Below, piece after piece: positions 1 to 9,206 of a stretch of 64,000 nt of DNA. Both the position numbers and the translations under genes were made by a program. Location: contig CAWBCM010000007.1 of assembly GCA_963787285.1 (NCBI GenBank), positions 8,336 through 72,335 of the forward strand, written 5' to 3'. A model generated the notes under the pieces. The model saw nothing but the letters and a program-made list of their open reading frames with translations, had not been told where the DNA came from and made no database searches. Numbering within the stretch: the stretch's first letter is position 1; each line of letters begins with the position of its first letter. This DNA is from JAHEJN01 sp963787285. Lineage in GTDB: Bacteria > Actinomycetota > Acidimicrobiia > Acidimicrobiales > JAHEJN01.

Positions 1-1632
1 GCGTCGGTGGCCGCCGCAGTCGCCGCCGCGTGTGGCGACGATTCATCCTCCTCCGACGCGTCCCCGACTGCGGCACCCAGCACGGAGCCCACTGGCGCGC
101 CGTCGCCGACTGCCGCGCCGGCACCGACGGAGGCGGCCGTCGAGATGGGAGCCGATCCCTTCTCGCTCGGCGTGGGTTCGGGTGACCCGCTCGACGATTC
201 GGTGATCCTGTGGACTCGACTCGACCCTGCGGCCGGCTTCCCCGATGGCGATGTCGAGGTCTCGTGGGAGGTGGCCACCGACGCCGACATGGCCGAGATC
301 GTGGCATCGGGAACTGCCGTGGCGTTGGCTGCGCTCGGACACTCCGTGCACGCCGATGCCACCGGTCTCGAGGCCGACACCGTCTATCACTACCGCTTCT
401 CGCTCGGCGGCTACGAGAGCACCGTTGGTCGAACGAGGACCTTCGCCAGCCCCGGCACGCTCCCCGAACGGTTCCTGTTCGCGTTCTCGTCGTGCCAGAA
501 CTGGGAGCAGGGTTACTACGCGGCCTACCGCGATCTGGTCGAGCAGGACGACCTCGATGCCTTCGTGTTCCTCGGCGACTACATCTACGAGTACGCGAGC
601 GGTGGCTACGCCGATCCACGTGGTCGTCTGACCGGCCAGGATTTCGTGTGCGAGACGGTCGAGCAGTACCGCGAGCGATACGCCCTGTACCGCACCGACC
701 CACTGCTGCAGGCGGCCCACGCCAAGGTTCCGTGGATCATCACCTGGGACGATCACGAGGTCGAGAACGACTACGCCGGCGCCAGCAGCGAGAACGACAC
801 CGACCCTGCGGCCTTCCTCGAGCGCCGGGCCATGGCCTATCAGGTCTGGTACGAGTTCACGCCGGTGCGACTCGACCCGCCCACGGGGCCCGACTACCCG
901 ATCTACCGCGCCTTCTCCCACGGTGATCTTCTGCGGTTTCACGTGCTCGACACCCGCCAGTACCGAGCCGATCAACAGCGGAGCGAGCCGTTCCTGGCGA
1001 CACTGGGCCCGGCGGTCCAAGTTCGCGACGATGCGGTCCAGTTCTCCGACGAGCAGACCATGCTGGGATCCGACCAGTACGACTGGCTCGTCTCCGGGGT
1101 GGCGGCGTCCACCGCCGTGTGGGACGTGCTGGCCCAGCAGGTCTTCATGTTCGGTGGCAATGCATTGGCCGGCGGCGACCCTCCGGTCATCGTCGTCGAC
1201 ACGTGGGACGGCTACGCCGGTGAGCGACAGCGCCTGCTCGAAGCGATCGGTGTCGGCGCCGATGGCGGAGCCGACAATCTGGTCGTGCTCACCGGCGACT
1301 TCCACTCAGCCGCCGTGGGTGTGCTCCGGGCCGACCCGTTCGAACCCGCCCTACCGGTGGTCGGGGTCGAGTTCATGGCGTCGAGCATCTCGTCGTCGTT
1401 CTTCGACGGCGACGTCGGCGTCGCCGGTCTGGTCGACGTTGCCCTGTCGGCCAACCCGCAGCTGCGCTTCTTCGACACGCGACGGGGCTACACGCTCTGC
1501 GATGTGACACCCGAGCGTTGGGAGGCCACGTATCGAGGTGTGGTCGACGAGTTCGACGAGGCGTCGGCGGTCGAGACGATCTCGACCTGGACGGTGACCG
1601 CCGGCAATCCCGAGGTCGAGCAGGCGAGCTAG
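1..1632 (+). CDS. PhoD-like alkaline phosphatase/phosphodiesterase (5' end outside window)
   Basis: The frame is open at the left edge, so the start codon and the beginning of the export signal are missing. The visible part opens with small residues ending in AAACGDD, which looks like the end of a lipoprotein or Tat signal (Cys at about residue 11), then a Ser/Pro/Ala/Thr-rich linker to about residue 45. A PhoD_N-type beta domain (about 50-145) is followed by the metallophosphatase domain with FSSCQNWEQGYY, FLGDYIYEY, WDDHEVENDY and LTGDFHS, the metal-ligand motifs of the PhoD family. Members of this family are exported and release phosphate from phosphodiesters and monoesters. The ORF ends at a TAG 40 nt before the next gene, which has its own promoter. 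The family is secure; the substrate is unknown. Confidence 0.9.
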   Translation, partial: ASVAAAVAAACGDDSSSSDASPTAAPSTEPTGAPSPTAAPAPTEAAVEMGADPFSLGVGSGDPLDDSVILWTRLDPAAGFPDGDVEVSWEVATDADMAEIVASGTAVALAALGHSVHADATGLEADTVYHYRFSLGGYESTVGRTRTFASPGTLPERFLFAFSSCQNWEQGYYAAYRDLVEQDDLDAFVFLGDYIYEYASGGYADPRGRLTGQDFVCETVEQYRERYALYRTDPLLQAAHAKVPWIITWDDHEVENDYAGASSENDTDPAAFLERRAMAYQVWYEFTPVRLDPPTGPDYPIYRAFSHGDLLRFHVLDTRQYRADQQRSEPFLATLGPAVQVRDDAVQFSDEQTMLGSDQYDWLVSGVAASTAVWDVLAQQVFMFGGNALAGGDPPVIVVDTWDGYAGERQRLLEAIGVGADGGADNLVVLTGDFHSAAVGVLRADPFEPALPVVGVEFMASSISSSFFDGDVGVAGLVDVALSANPQLRFFDTRRGYTLCDVTPERWEATYRGVVDEFDEASAVETISTWTVTAGNPEVEQAS

Positions 1633-1659
1633 CTCTCGGCGCGCCATCGGTCCGAACAG

Positions 1660-1665
1660 TACGGT
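1660..1665 (+). promoter_or_regulatory. -10 element TACGGT, leaderless promoter of the class V aminotransferase
   Basis: TACGGT ends 7 nt before the ATG at 1673, so a transcript starting at the usual distance would begin at or next to the start codon. No Shine-Dalgarno sequence lies upstream of that ATG, which supports leaderless initiation and this start codon. Confidence 0.5.
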
Positions 1666-1672
1666 CGGGCCG

Positions 1673-2821
1673 ATGGGTGACATGCGCGATCGTTTTCCGG
1701 GGCTGGCGAACGGCTGGGCGCGCTTCGACGGCCCGGCCGGTACTCAAGTGGTCGATGTGTCCATCGACGCAACGGCCGACTGGCAGCGAAGCGGGAACAA
1801 CGCGAACAGCCACGGTGCCTTCGCCGCCTCGGCGGCGTGCGATGAGCTCGTCGCTCGCACCCGCGCAACGATGGGAGAGCTGCTCACGGCCGATCCCGCC
1901 GGGATGATGTTCGGCCCGAGCACAACCGCCAACGTCTTCTCGATCACCCGGGCCATCGGCCGCGACCTCGGGCCCGGTGACGAGATCGTCTGCACCAAGC
2001 TCGACCACGACTCCAACATCGCGCCCTGGCTCCACGTGGCCGCCGACACGGGGGCCTCGGTTCTGCTCGCCGACTTCGACACCGAGTCGGGCCGGCTGCC
2101 GGTCGAGGCGGTTTCGTCCTTGCTCGGGCCCCGCACCCGTTGGGTCGCGGTCACCGGCGCATCGAACGCCATCGGCACGATGCCCGACATTGAGGCCATC
2201 ACCGCGACGGCACACCGGGTCGGCGCCAAGGTGATGGTCGACGGCGTTCATCTGACCCCGCACGCACCGGTCGATGTCTCCGCCATCGGGTGCGATGTGT
2301 ACTCGACGTCGTCATACAAGTGGTACGGCCCCCACGCCGGCATCACCTGGGTCGAGCCCGGCCTGCTGTCGGCGCTCGTGCCCTACAAGGTCCGCCCGGC
2401 CGACGACCACGGTCCCGACCGTCTCCAACTCGGCACGCCGTCGTTCGAGGCGCTGGCCGGCATCGATGCCGCCGCCCGCTTCCTGCTCGACGAGGGCATG
2501 GCTTCGATTGCGGCCTACGAACGTGCGGTGTTCGAGCGGTTGTTGACCGGTCTTCTCGGCATGGCGAAGGTCACCGTGCTCGGCCCTCATGAACTGACCG
2601 ACCGCGCGCCGACGCTTGCGTTTCGCGTTGCCGATCGCACACCGCAGAAGACCGCGTCGGCCCTGGCCGCGGCCGAGATCGCCGTGTGGGACGGCAACTA
2701 CTACGCAGTCGAGCTGATGGCATCGTACGGCTACGACGACGGGGCGGTGCGGGCCGGCATCGCCCGCTACATCACCGACGACGACGTCGACCGGCTCCTC
2801 GACGCCGTCGACGGGCTCTGA
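1673..2821 (+). CDS. cysteine desulfurase-like class V aminotransferase (VC1184 family)
   Basis: A 382-residue PLP-dependent enzyme of the aminotransferase class V fold, resembling the cysteine-desulfurase-like VC1184 subfamily. The PLP-binding lysine is in SSYKWYGPHAG (about residues 208-218). A conserved KLDHDSN segment and VDGVHLTPH (with the PLP Asp) are present. Class V enzymes of this type mobilise sulfur from cysteine or act on related substrates; this subfamily has no firmly established substrate. No suf or isc partners are adjacent, so it does not look like part of an Fe-S assembly operon. The ATG at 1673 fits the -10 element upstream; an ATG three codons later is possible. Confidence 0.85.
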   Translation: MGDMRDRFPGLANGWARFDGPAGTQVVDVSIDATADWQRSGNNANSHGAFAASAACDELVARTRATMGELLTADPAGMMFGPSTTANVFSITRAIGRDLGPGDEIVCTKLDHDSNIAPWLHVAADTGASVLLADFDTESGRLPVEAVSSLLGPRTRWVAVTGASNAIGTMPDIEAITATAHRVGAKVMVDGVHLTPHAPVDVSAIGCDVYSTSSYKWYGPHAGITWVEPGLLSALVPYKVRPADDHGPDRLQLGTPSFEALAGIDAAARFLLDEGMASIAAYERAVFERLLTGLLGMAKVTVLGPHELTDRAPTLAFRVADRTPQKTASALAAAEIAVWDGNYYAVELMASYGYDDGAVRAGIARYITDDDVDRLLDAVDGL

Positions 2822-2901
2822 CCAAAGGCCCTGGCCGCACCCGAACCGGCGGAGGACCATGAGTGGCGACGGGTGGAACCCGATCGCACGAGGAGGCCAT
2901 C

Positions 2902-3183
2902 ATGGGCGCGACCGAAACCAGGAGTCCCGAGCAGCGGTCTCGGTATCAGGCAAGGTACCTGTCCGATCTCATCTGGCACGCCGGAACCTTCGTCATCATC
3001 AATTCGTTCTTCTGGATCCTCGACCTCGGCCTCGGCCAGGGCGGCCTCCAGTGGTCCTACTGGATAACCGGATTCTGGGGCCTGGCCTTGGCGTTCCACG
3101 TGTTGGCGTATTTCGTGGCCGGACGACAGCTCGAGGACCGCAAGGCCCGTCAGTACCTCGACAAGGAGAGCGCTCACCGCTGA
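2902..3183 (+). CDS. small 2TM-domain membrane protein
   Basis: A 93-residue protein with two hydrophobic segments (about residues 22-45, with WHAGTFVIINSFFWILDL, and 52-75, with YWITGFWGLALAFHVLAYFV), matching the layout of the 2TM domain (PF13239-type) often found alone or attached to sensor kinases and DNA-binding proteins. The start at 2902 is chosen because AGGAGG lies 5 nt upstream; a longer frame from GTG 2863 has no such site. It sits 80 nt after the aminotransferase gene on the same strand. Its C-terminus is charged (QLEDRKARQYLDKE). Function unknown. Confidence 0.7.
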   Translation: MGATETRSPEQRSRYQARYLSDLIWHAGTFVIINSFFWILDLGLGQGGLQWSYWITGFWGLALAFHVLAYFVAGRQLEDRKARQYLDKESAHR

Positions 3184-3205
3184 TCGGCCGCGACGGCCCG
3201 CCGGA

Positions 3206-4780
3206 CTAGGTGCGGCCGTAGCCGTCCACGAGCCGGCGGAGCGAGTCGGCCAGCTCGGAGCCGAGGACTTCCGGTGGCATGCGCCAACCCCAGTTGCCGA
3301 ACGGCGTCGAGGGATCGTTCATGCGCGATCGCTCGTCGAGCACGAGGAGATCCTGCATGGGTACGACGGCCGCCGCGGCCCGTGACGCAATCGCCGCTTC
3401 GATGAACGACCAGACGGCCCGCCCCACGTCCGCGTCGGGCGGGATCTGGTAGACCCTGCCGACGGCCGCACGGGTCGCAGCGTCGAGGGCGCTCCACCAG
3501 GCGGCGATCGGTTCGTTGTCGTGGGTGCCGGTGTACACGACGCACGCCTCGACCCACGCGTCCGGGAGATGTGCGTTGTCGGGCAGGCCGTCGAAGCCGA
3601 ACTCGATCACCCGCATGCCGGGAAGGGCGTTGTCGTCTCGGAGCGCGTAGACCTCGTTGTCGAGGGTGCCGAGGTCCTCGGCGACGAAGGGCATGTCGGG
3701 AAACTCGGCCCGAACGGCATCGAGGAAGTGCTGGCCCGGGCCGGTGACCCATTTTCCGCCGAGAGCATCGTCGGCGTCGCCGGGGACCGCCCAATAGGCG
3801 CTCAGCGCTCGAAAGTGATCGATGCGGACGATGTCGCTGAGCTCGAGCGCACGGCGCAGGCGCGAGAGCCACCACGCGTAGCCGTCGGCCGCCATGAGGT
3901 CCCATCGGTAGAGCGGGTTGCGCCACAGCTGACCGGTTTCGCTGAAGTAGTCGGGTGGTACGCCCGACTGCTCGGTCATGGCGCCGGCGTCGTCGAGGGT
4001 GAACAGCGTCTGATGCAGCCACACGTCGGCCGAGTCGTCGGCGACGTAGATCGGGAGGTCTCCCAGAATGCGAATGCCCCGGTCGTTCGCGTCGGCCTTC
4101 ACGGAGCGCCACTGAACCTCGAAGAAGTACAGCACTGCCTGCCATCGAGCGATCTCGTCGGCCAGCTCGCGTTGTGACCGCTTCATCGCCTTCGGGTCGC
4201 ACCGTCGAATCGGCTCGGGCCACTTCCACCACGGGGCGCCATCGTGCCGGTCCTTGAGGGCGAAGAAGTGGCAGGCGGGAAAGAGCCAGTCGGTGCCGTC
4301 GACGAAGCTGTCGTACCCGGGTCGCCATGCGTGAGTCGGTGTCGCGAGAAAGCGCTGGGCCGCAGCCCACAGCGGCGCCTGCTTGTGCGCTCGCAGGTCT
4401 TCGAAGTCGATGGTTGCGTCGGTGTCGCCGGCCGGCAGACCGCTGTCGTCGAGGAGGCCCCGCTCGACCAGCATCTCGAGGTCGACGAGCCAGGGGTTGC
4501 CGGCGAAGGTCGATGAGCTGAAGTAGGGCGAGTCGTCTTGTCCGTTCATCGTCAGCGGCAGGATCTGCCAGAGCTTGGCCCCGGTGGTGTCCAGCCAGGC
4601 GACGAAGTCGTGGGCCGCCGCGCCGAGCGTGCCGATGTGATCACGGCCGGCGAATGACGACGGGTGCAGGAGCACACCGAAGGAGCGAGAGGGAAACGGT
4701 CCGGCCGCGGTCACGGTGAGATGGTGCCAGCCCGGAAGCGGTCGCACCAATGGCCGAGCCCCTGCCGGCCGGATCGTCAC
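3206..4780 (-). CDS. malQ: 4-alpha-glucanotransferase (amylomaltase, GH77)
   Basis: A 524-residue GH77 disproportionating enzyme that transfers alpha-1,4-glucan segments between maltodextrins in the cytoplasm. Family landmarks are visible in order: SFGVLLHPSSF near the N-terminus, DDSPYFSSSTFAGNP, GDLPIYVADDSADVW, the nucleophile region RIDHFRALSAYW, the acid/base glutamate in FVAEDLGTL, and YTGTHDNEP. The length is normal for the short bacterial form. It starts with GTG at 4780 inside a GTGA overlap with the stop of the preceding NTF2-like gene, so the two are probably translationally coupled. It complements the glycogen genes at 47-56 kb but is about 43 kb away from them. Confidence 0.93.
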   Translation of the reverse strand: MTIRPAGARPLVRPLPGWHHLTVTAAGPFPSRSFGVLLHPSSFAGRDHIGTLGAAAHDFVAWLDTTGAKLWQILPLTMNGQDDSPYFSSSTFAGNPWLVDLEMLVERGLLDDSGLPAGDTDATIDFEDLRAHKQAPLWAAAQRFLATPTHAWRPGYDSFVDGTDWLFPACHFFALKDRHDGAPWWKWPEPIRRCDPKAMKRSQRELADEIARWQAVLYFFEVQWRSVKADANDRGIRILGDLPIYVADDSADVWLHQTLFTLDDAGAMTEQSGVPPDYFSETGQLWRNPLYRWDLMAADGYAWWLSRLRRALELSDIVRIDHFRALSAYWAVPGDADDALGGKWVTGPGQHFLDAVRAEFPDMPFVAEDLGTLDNEVYALRDDNALPGMRVIEFGFDGLPDNAHLPDAWVEACVVYTGTHDNEPIAAWWSALDAATRAAVGRVYQIPPDADVGRAVWSFIEAAIASRAAAAVVPMQDLLVLDERSRMNDPSTPFGNWGWRMPPEVLGSELADSLRRLVDGYGRT

Positions 4781-5274
4781 TCCTGCCAGTCGAGAATCGG
4801 CAACCTGACGCCGGCCCAGTAGTGGTCGGAGATCTTCAGGGTGCCGGCCTCGTCGACGATCACGTAGTTCGCGGTGCCGTCGAGTCGGTTGAACCGATCG
4901 ATCCAGGTCTCACCGACTGCTACGAACCAGGGCCCCTCGCCGGTGACGATCATGTCGCCGAAGAACTCGACCTCGTAGTCGGTTCCCTCGACACCGTCGG
5001 CTGCATAGTCGACATCGGCCACGAGGGGGTGGCGGGGGCCATCGAGCTCGAGGATCTCCTCGTTGAGGGCGTAGTCGTCGGTCACCACGGCGCGGAAACC
5101 GTCGACATCCTGGTTCTCCCACGCCGCTATGTAGTCGTCGAGCACCTGCGCGACGTCGTCGGGCGGGGCGGACTGATTCCCGCTCGTGGTGTCGATCGTT
5201 GACGAGACGGAGCCGCCGCTCCGTCCGTCCGTCACGCGGAGTTCCGCGAACGAGGTGGCGGCTCCAGCCACCAT
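4777..5274 (-). CDS. NTF2/SnoaL-like protein coupled to malQ
   Basis: A 165-residue protein with the alpha+beta cone pattern of the NTF2/SnoaL superfamily: after about 35 low-complexity residues comes VAQVLDDYIAAWENQDVDGF, then alternating beta strands such as VEFFGDMIVTGEGPWFVAVG. Such domains are usually small-molecule binding or isomerase-like, or act as protein partners; nothing here fixes a substrate. There is no clear signal peptide from this start. Its TGA overlaps the GTG of malQ by 4 nt, so it is upstream in the same transcript. A link to alpha-glucan metabolism is only a context inference. The start is the only ATG in a suitable place and has no strong ribosome-binding site. Confidence 0.65.
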   Translation of the reverse strand: MVAGAATSFAELRVTDGRSGGSVSSTIDTTSGNQSAPPDDVAQVLDDYIAAWENQDVDGFRAVVTDDYALNEEILELDGPRHPLVADVDYAADGVEGTDYEVEFFGDMIVTGEGPWFVAVGETWIDRFNRLDGTANYVIVDEAGTLKISDHYWAGVRLPILDWQE

Positions 5275-5351
5275 CCTTCACCGTCCGGGTCCGGCGCCCC
5301 AGAGGCAATGGTCCCGATGCGATCACTCGCCGTGCGGGCGACCGCCGTGTC

Positions 5352-5951
5352 TCAGAGGCCGAAGCGCGGGTACTTGGTGTCGACCATGCTCACGTAGACC
5401 CACACCCGCAGGTAGTAATTGGCGTAGCGAACCAGGAAGTTCCGCATGCCGTCGGGCCAGGCTCCGGTGAAGAGCACCGCGAACCATCCGATGATTGCCA
5501 CCACCGCGGCGGCGATGCCGATGACGGCCACGACGAGGTAGTGCGGGATGGCCAGGAGAACATTGAGAGCCGCCGTCCGAGGCGTCGACTCCGCAGGCTC
5601 GGGGAAGTCGACCGTGATGGGCGAGTAGGCGCCGTTGTCGCCGGCGCCCATGGTGAAGTCGAAAGGTGCGTAGTCCTCGGTGAATCCGAGCAGGAAGCCA
5701 CTGGCTCGCTGGTTGTAGCGCTCGTACATCGCGAGGAAGCCGAACATCCCTGCGTGGAGCCTTCCGGTCACGAGCAGCGCGATCCAGTAGATGAGGAACA
5801 CCACACCGGCGACGGCCCGCAGGGCGTACAGGATCAAGGCGTGGGGGATGAACAGCACCCAGTTCACGAGTGGCCGCCAGTTGGCGATCTCGTAGGGCGA
5901 GTCGACGACGAGGATCTCGCCGCCGGATTGTGGTGTGACCGAAGTCGTCAT
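5352..5951 (-). CDS. DUF4389 membrane protein
   Basis: A 199-residue protein matching DUF4389 architecture. An N-terminal hydrophobic hairpin (about residues 30-65, containing RPLVNWVLFIPHALILYAL and VVFLIYWIALLVTG) is followed by a conserved middle with GFLAMYERYNQRASGF and a second hydrophobic hairpin (about 130-170) ending near RNFLVRYANYYLRVW. This is four membrane segments in two pairs. The family occurs widely in Actinobacteria and has no established function. It begins with ATG at 5951, preceded by GAGGAGAGGCCC, a reasonable ribosome-binding site. It is followed downstream by the malQ pair on the same strand after 77 nt. Confidence 0.8.
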   Translation of the reverse strand: MTTSVTPQSGGEILVVDSPYEIANWRPLVNWVLFIPHALILYALRAVAGVVFLIYWIALLVTGRLHAGMFGFLAMYERYNQRASGFLLGFTEDYAPFDFTMGAGDNGAYSPITVDFPEPAESTPRTAALNVLLAIPHYLVVAVIGIAAAVVAIIGWFAVLFTGAWPDGMRNFLVRYANYYLRVWVYVSMVDTKYPRFGL

Positions 5952-6097
5952 GGGCCTCTCCTCGATGCGTTCTGGTCCGAGTGTCGATCGTGCCTCCGGT
6001 CGCCACCGCCGACCAGAGGCATTCGTCCCGTGTCGGTGTGAGGCGCCGATGACCTTTGGCCCTTCCTCGGCGGATGGGTGCGAAACACAATGCGCCC

Positions 6098-6793
6098 ATG
6101 ACGGTAGCCGTCGACGACGTGATCGTGCTGCGAGAGGTCGAGCGCGTCTATCGCTCCGGGCGAATCGAGTACTCGGCCCTCCGGGGTGTCGATCTTCGCG
6201 TCGAGCCCGGTGAGATGGTCGCCATCGAGGGTCCCAGCGGCAGTGGCAAGTCGACGATGCTCAACATCATGACCGGCATCGACCGCTCGACCGCTGGCTC
6301 GGTCACCGTCGGCGGTCGACGACTCGACGAGATGAGCGAGGACGATCTCGCCCAGTGGCGAGGGGAGAACGTCGGCATCGTCTTCCAGTTCTTCCAGCTG
6401 CTCCCCACATTGACGGCGCTGGAGAACACGATGCTGCCGATGGACTTCGCCCATCGGGGCAACGTCGGCGAGCGGGAGGTCACCGCCCGCGCCAAGCTCG
6501 AGCTCGTCGGGCTCGGTGACCGGCTCGACCACTTTCCCGGTGAGCTCTCCGGCGGCGAGCAGCAACGGGTGGCGATTGCCCGTGCCCTCGCGTGTGATCC
6601 GCTGTTGTTGGTCGCCGACGAGCCGACCGGCAACCTCGACACCGAGACGGCGTCGGCCATGCTCGACGTTCTGGCCGCGGTGAATGGCACGGGCACGACG
6701 GTGGTCTATGTCACCCACGATCCCGAGCTCGGCGCCCGAGCCCGACGCATCGTCACGCTGCGGGACGGAATGATCGTGGACGACGGGCGATGA
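6098..6793 (+). CDS. ABC transporter ATP-binding protein, MacB/LolD type
   Basis: A 231-residue ATPase subunit. Walker A is GPSGSGKST (residues 45-53), the Q-loop lies in IVFQFFQLLPTLTALEN, the signature is LSGGEQQRVAIARA, Walker B is LLLVADEPTGNLD, and the H-loop is YVTHDPE. GNLDTETA after Walker B is typical of the MacB/LolD/FtsE group that powers FtsX-fold permeases by mechanotransmission. The start at 6098 is preferred over an upstream GTG because the homology begins at VDDVIVLREVERVY. Its TGA overlaps the ATG of the permease (ATGA), so the pair is co-translated. The exported or extracted substrate is not evident. Confidence 0.93.
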   Translation: MTVAVDDVIVLREVERVYRSGRIEYSALRGVDLRVEPGEMVAIEGPSGSGKSTMLNIMTGIDRSTAGSVTVGGRRLDEMSEDDLAQWRGENVGIVFQFFQLLPTLTALENTMLPMDFAHRGNVGEREVTARAKLELVGLGDRLDHFPGELSGGEQQRVAIARALACDPLLLVADEPTGNLDTETASAMLDVLAAVNGTGTTVVYVTHDPELGARARRIVTLRDGMIVDDGR

Positions 6794-9177
6794 GGTCGGC
6801 CCTCGCCCGCTACTCGTGGCGTCAGCTCAGTCGGCATCGTGCCCGCACCGCCCTGACCATTGCGACCCTGGCTGCGGCGGTCGTCGGGGTGTGGTTGTTC
6901 GCCGCACCCCGCAACTTCGAGGCCACGATGGATGAGCGCGTCGAGTCCGACCTGCTCCACGACGTGATCCTCCGGCCCGATGGGGTGCAGCTCGACGCCG
7001 ACGATCTGGCCGCGCTGCGGGCGGTGCCGAACGTGGAGGGGCTCGACGCTCGGGCGACGTTCGGGACCGAGATGCGGGTTGGTGACCGAACCCAGGACGT
7101 GTGGCTGGTCGGGGTGCGTGACTTCGACGACCAGCAGGTCAACGTGATCGAGAACGACGACGGCCGTGCGCCGCAGGCGTCGGCCCCCGTCTTCGAAGCA
7201 CTCACCGACCCCGTGAACGAACAGACCGGACGGGGCGCGGGTTCGGTGGGCGACACCGTGCTCGTCGGCTCGTGGCGGTCCGAGTTCGAGGAGGTGGCGA
7301 TCACCGGCGAAGGCACATCGGTGTTGTTCGCCTACAACGCGGTCGATTGGATACCCGTGCTCTACGTCCCGGTCGAGGTGGTGTGGGACCTCGCACCGTA
7401 CGACGACCTGTTCACTCAGGTCGAGTTCCGGGTGAGCGATCGCGACGACGCGGCGGTGGCCGAGGCCATCGACGCCGTCCGCGCCGAGCTCCTCGACATC
7501 AAGCCGTCGGTCCAGTACAACGCGCTCGTCGAGATCCGGCCGGCAGGCGAATGGCCCGGCGAGGACGATTTCGACAATTTCCTGGTCCTCTTCTGGGTGA
7601 TCGCCGGAGTCTCGCTCGTCTCGGCTCTCGTGTTGGTCGCATCGACCATGACGACCCTCGTGCGGGACCAGGCGCGAGAGATCGCGATCATGAAGAGCAT
7701 CGGCGGGAGTCGTCGACGGATCATCGTCAACTACCTCACGACGAGCGCGCTGCTCGGGGCAGCGGGCACCGCGGTCGGAACGGCCATCGGATTGCCGGTG
7801 TCCAATCTCTTGACGGGCTACCTCGGGCAGTTCCAGGGAATCGCGCCCGACTGGCGGTTCAGCTGGTTGGCGCTGGGGCTCAGCGTTGCGGTCGGGTTCG
7901 GCGGAACGCTCCTCGCGTCGATGCCCGCCTTGCTTCGTGGCACCCGGGTCACGGTGCGCGAGGGGCTCGGTGGCCAGTACGACGCCGCCGGTTTCGGTGC
8001 CGGGAAGATCGATCGACTCGTGGCGCGGGCTCGTTGGCTGCCACGCACGGCCCAGATCGGCCTGCGCGGAGTGGCGAGGCGGAAGGGCCGGACCATTGCA
8101 ACCCAGCTCCAGATCGCCCTCGCAGTCGGCACCCTGCTGGGGTTCTCGGCGATGTTGATCACCATGCTGGAGGTCAGCGAGCAGAGCCGGTCGGCCGAAG
8201 GCGGTGACATCGAGCTGTACGGGTCGGGCTCCGGGCGCGAGCTGGACACCCGAGCGGCTGAGCGTGTGGCGGCGGTCGATGGTGTCGCCCGCGTCCAGCC
8301 GGTGATCGGCCTCGACGTACTGGTCGGCGAGACCGACACGTTCGCCTGGGGCCTGCCCGCCGATCCCGTGTACCCCTACGAGCTCACCGATGGTCGATGG
8401 TTCAGTGCAGCCGAGAACGAGAACCGCGAGCAGGTCGCCGTGGTCGGCCCGGCGCTCGCGAACATCCACGATCTCGACGTCGGTGACACCGTCCGAGTCG
8501 AGACCGTCGGGGGGCCGGTGCCCCTCGAGGTCGTCGGCATCGACTCCACGCTGGTCGGCGACGGTCAGGCGGTGTTCGTACCCATCGACACCGCCCTCTC
8601 GCTCACCGGTCGGGGTGAACCGAGCTGGTTCTGGATCACTACGACGTCAGGGAACACGGCCGACATCGACCGTGTGGCCACCGAGATCCGCGAGACGCTC
8701 GACCGTGGGGGCTACGGCTATCGCGTCGACGTGCGCTACATCGCGCGCGATGCCGAGCGTCGCGAAGATCGCACGATCGTCGCGATCGTTCTCGCATTGG
8801 GCATACCCGTGGTGGCCATGGGCATGATCGGACTGGTATCGGCCATGACCACCAACATCCTGGAGCGCACCCGCGAGATCGGCATTCTGCGCAGCATCGG
8901 AGCCCGCGCCCGCGACATCCGCCGGATCTTCCTCGCCGAGGCCATGGTTCTCGTCGTGCTCGGCTGGCTCGCCGGCATCGGCGTCGGGTATCTGATCGCT
9001 CGCGTCATCCTGCGAGCGTTCAACAACGCTTTCAACGTGTCGTTCGCGCTCCAGTATCCGCTCTGGTCCATCGCCGCCGCCCTGATCATCACCCTCGGGA
9101 TCGCCGTTGCCGTGGTCCGGCGGCCCCTGCGTCGGGCGGGGCGGCTCTCACCCAGCGTGGCGCTCCGCTACGAGTGA
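6790..9177 (+). CDS. FtsX-family ABC transporter permease
   Basis: A 795-residue permease with the duplicated MacB/FtsX layout. There is one membrane segment near residues 17-35, an extracytoplasmic MacB-like domain (about 40-255), three segments (about 260-385), a central segment near residue 440, a second extracytoplasmic domain (about 465-660), and three C-terminal segments (about 670-790). The FtsX cytoplasmic hallmark REIAIMKSIGGSRRRI recurs as REIGILRSIGARARDI, showing the internal duplication. With the preceding ATPase it forms a mechanotransmission ABC system. In Actinobacteria such systems extract lipoproteins or lipids or expel toxic compounds; which applies here cannot be read from sequence. 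Confidence 0.92.
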   Translation: MRSALARYSWRQLSRHRARTALTIATLAAAVVGVWLFAAPRNFEATMDERVESDLLHDVILRPDGVQLDADDLAALRAVPNVEGLDARATFGTEMRVGDRTQDVWLVGVRDFDDQQVNVIENDDGRAPQASAPVFEALTDPVNEQTGRGAGSVGDTVLVGSWRSEFEEVAITGEGTSVLFAYNAVDWIPVLYVPVEVVWDLAPYDDLFTQVEFRVSDRDDAAVAEAIDAVRAELLDIKPSVQYNALVEIRPAGEWPGEDDFDNFLVLFWVIAGVSLVSALVLVASTMTTLVRDQAREIAIMKSIGGSRRRIIVNYLTTSALLGAAGTAVGTAIGLPVSNLLTGYLGQFQGIAPDWRFSWLALGLSVAVGFGGTLLASMPALLRGTRVTVREGLGGQYDAAGFGAGKIDRLVARARWLPRTAQIGLRGVARRKGRTIATQLQIALAVGTLLGFSAMLITMLEVSEQSRSAEGGDIELYGSGSGRELDTRAAERVAAVDGVARVQPVIGLDVLVGETDTFAWGLPADPVYPYELTDGRWFSAAENENREQVAVVGPALANIHDLDVGDTVRVETVGGPVPLEVVGIDSTLVGDGQAVFVPIDTALSLTGRGEPSWFWITTTSGNTADIDRVATEIRETLDRGGYGYRVDVRYIARDAERREDRTIVAIVLALGIPVVAMGMIGLVSAMTTNILERTREIGILRSIGARARDIRRIFLAEAMVLVVLGWLAGIGVGYLIARVILRAFNNAFNVSFALQYPLWSIAAALIITLGIAVAVVRRPLRRAGRLSPSVALRYE

Positions 9178-9206
9178 CGCCTCGCCGAGTGGCGGCCGCC
9201 AGGTGG

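Noticed and set aside
43..1305. A 420-residue minus-strand frame opposite the PhoD-like gene
   Set aside because: Shadow of a GC-rich coding region; PhoD metal-binding motifs are on the plus strand.
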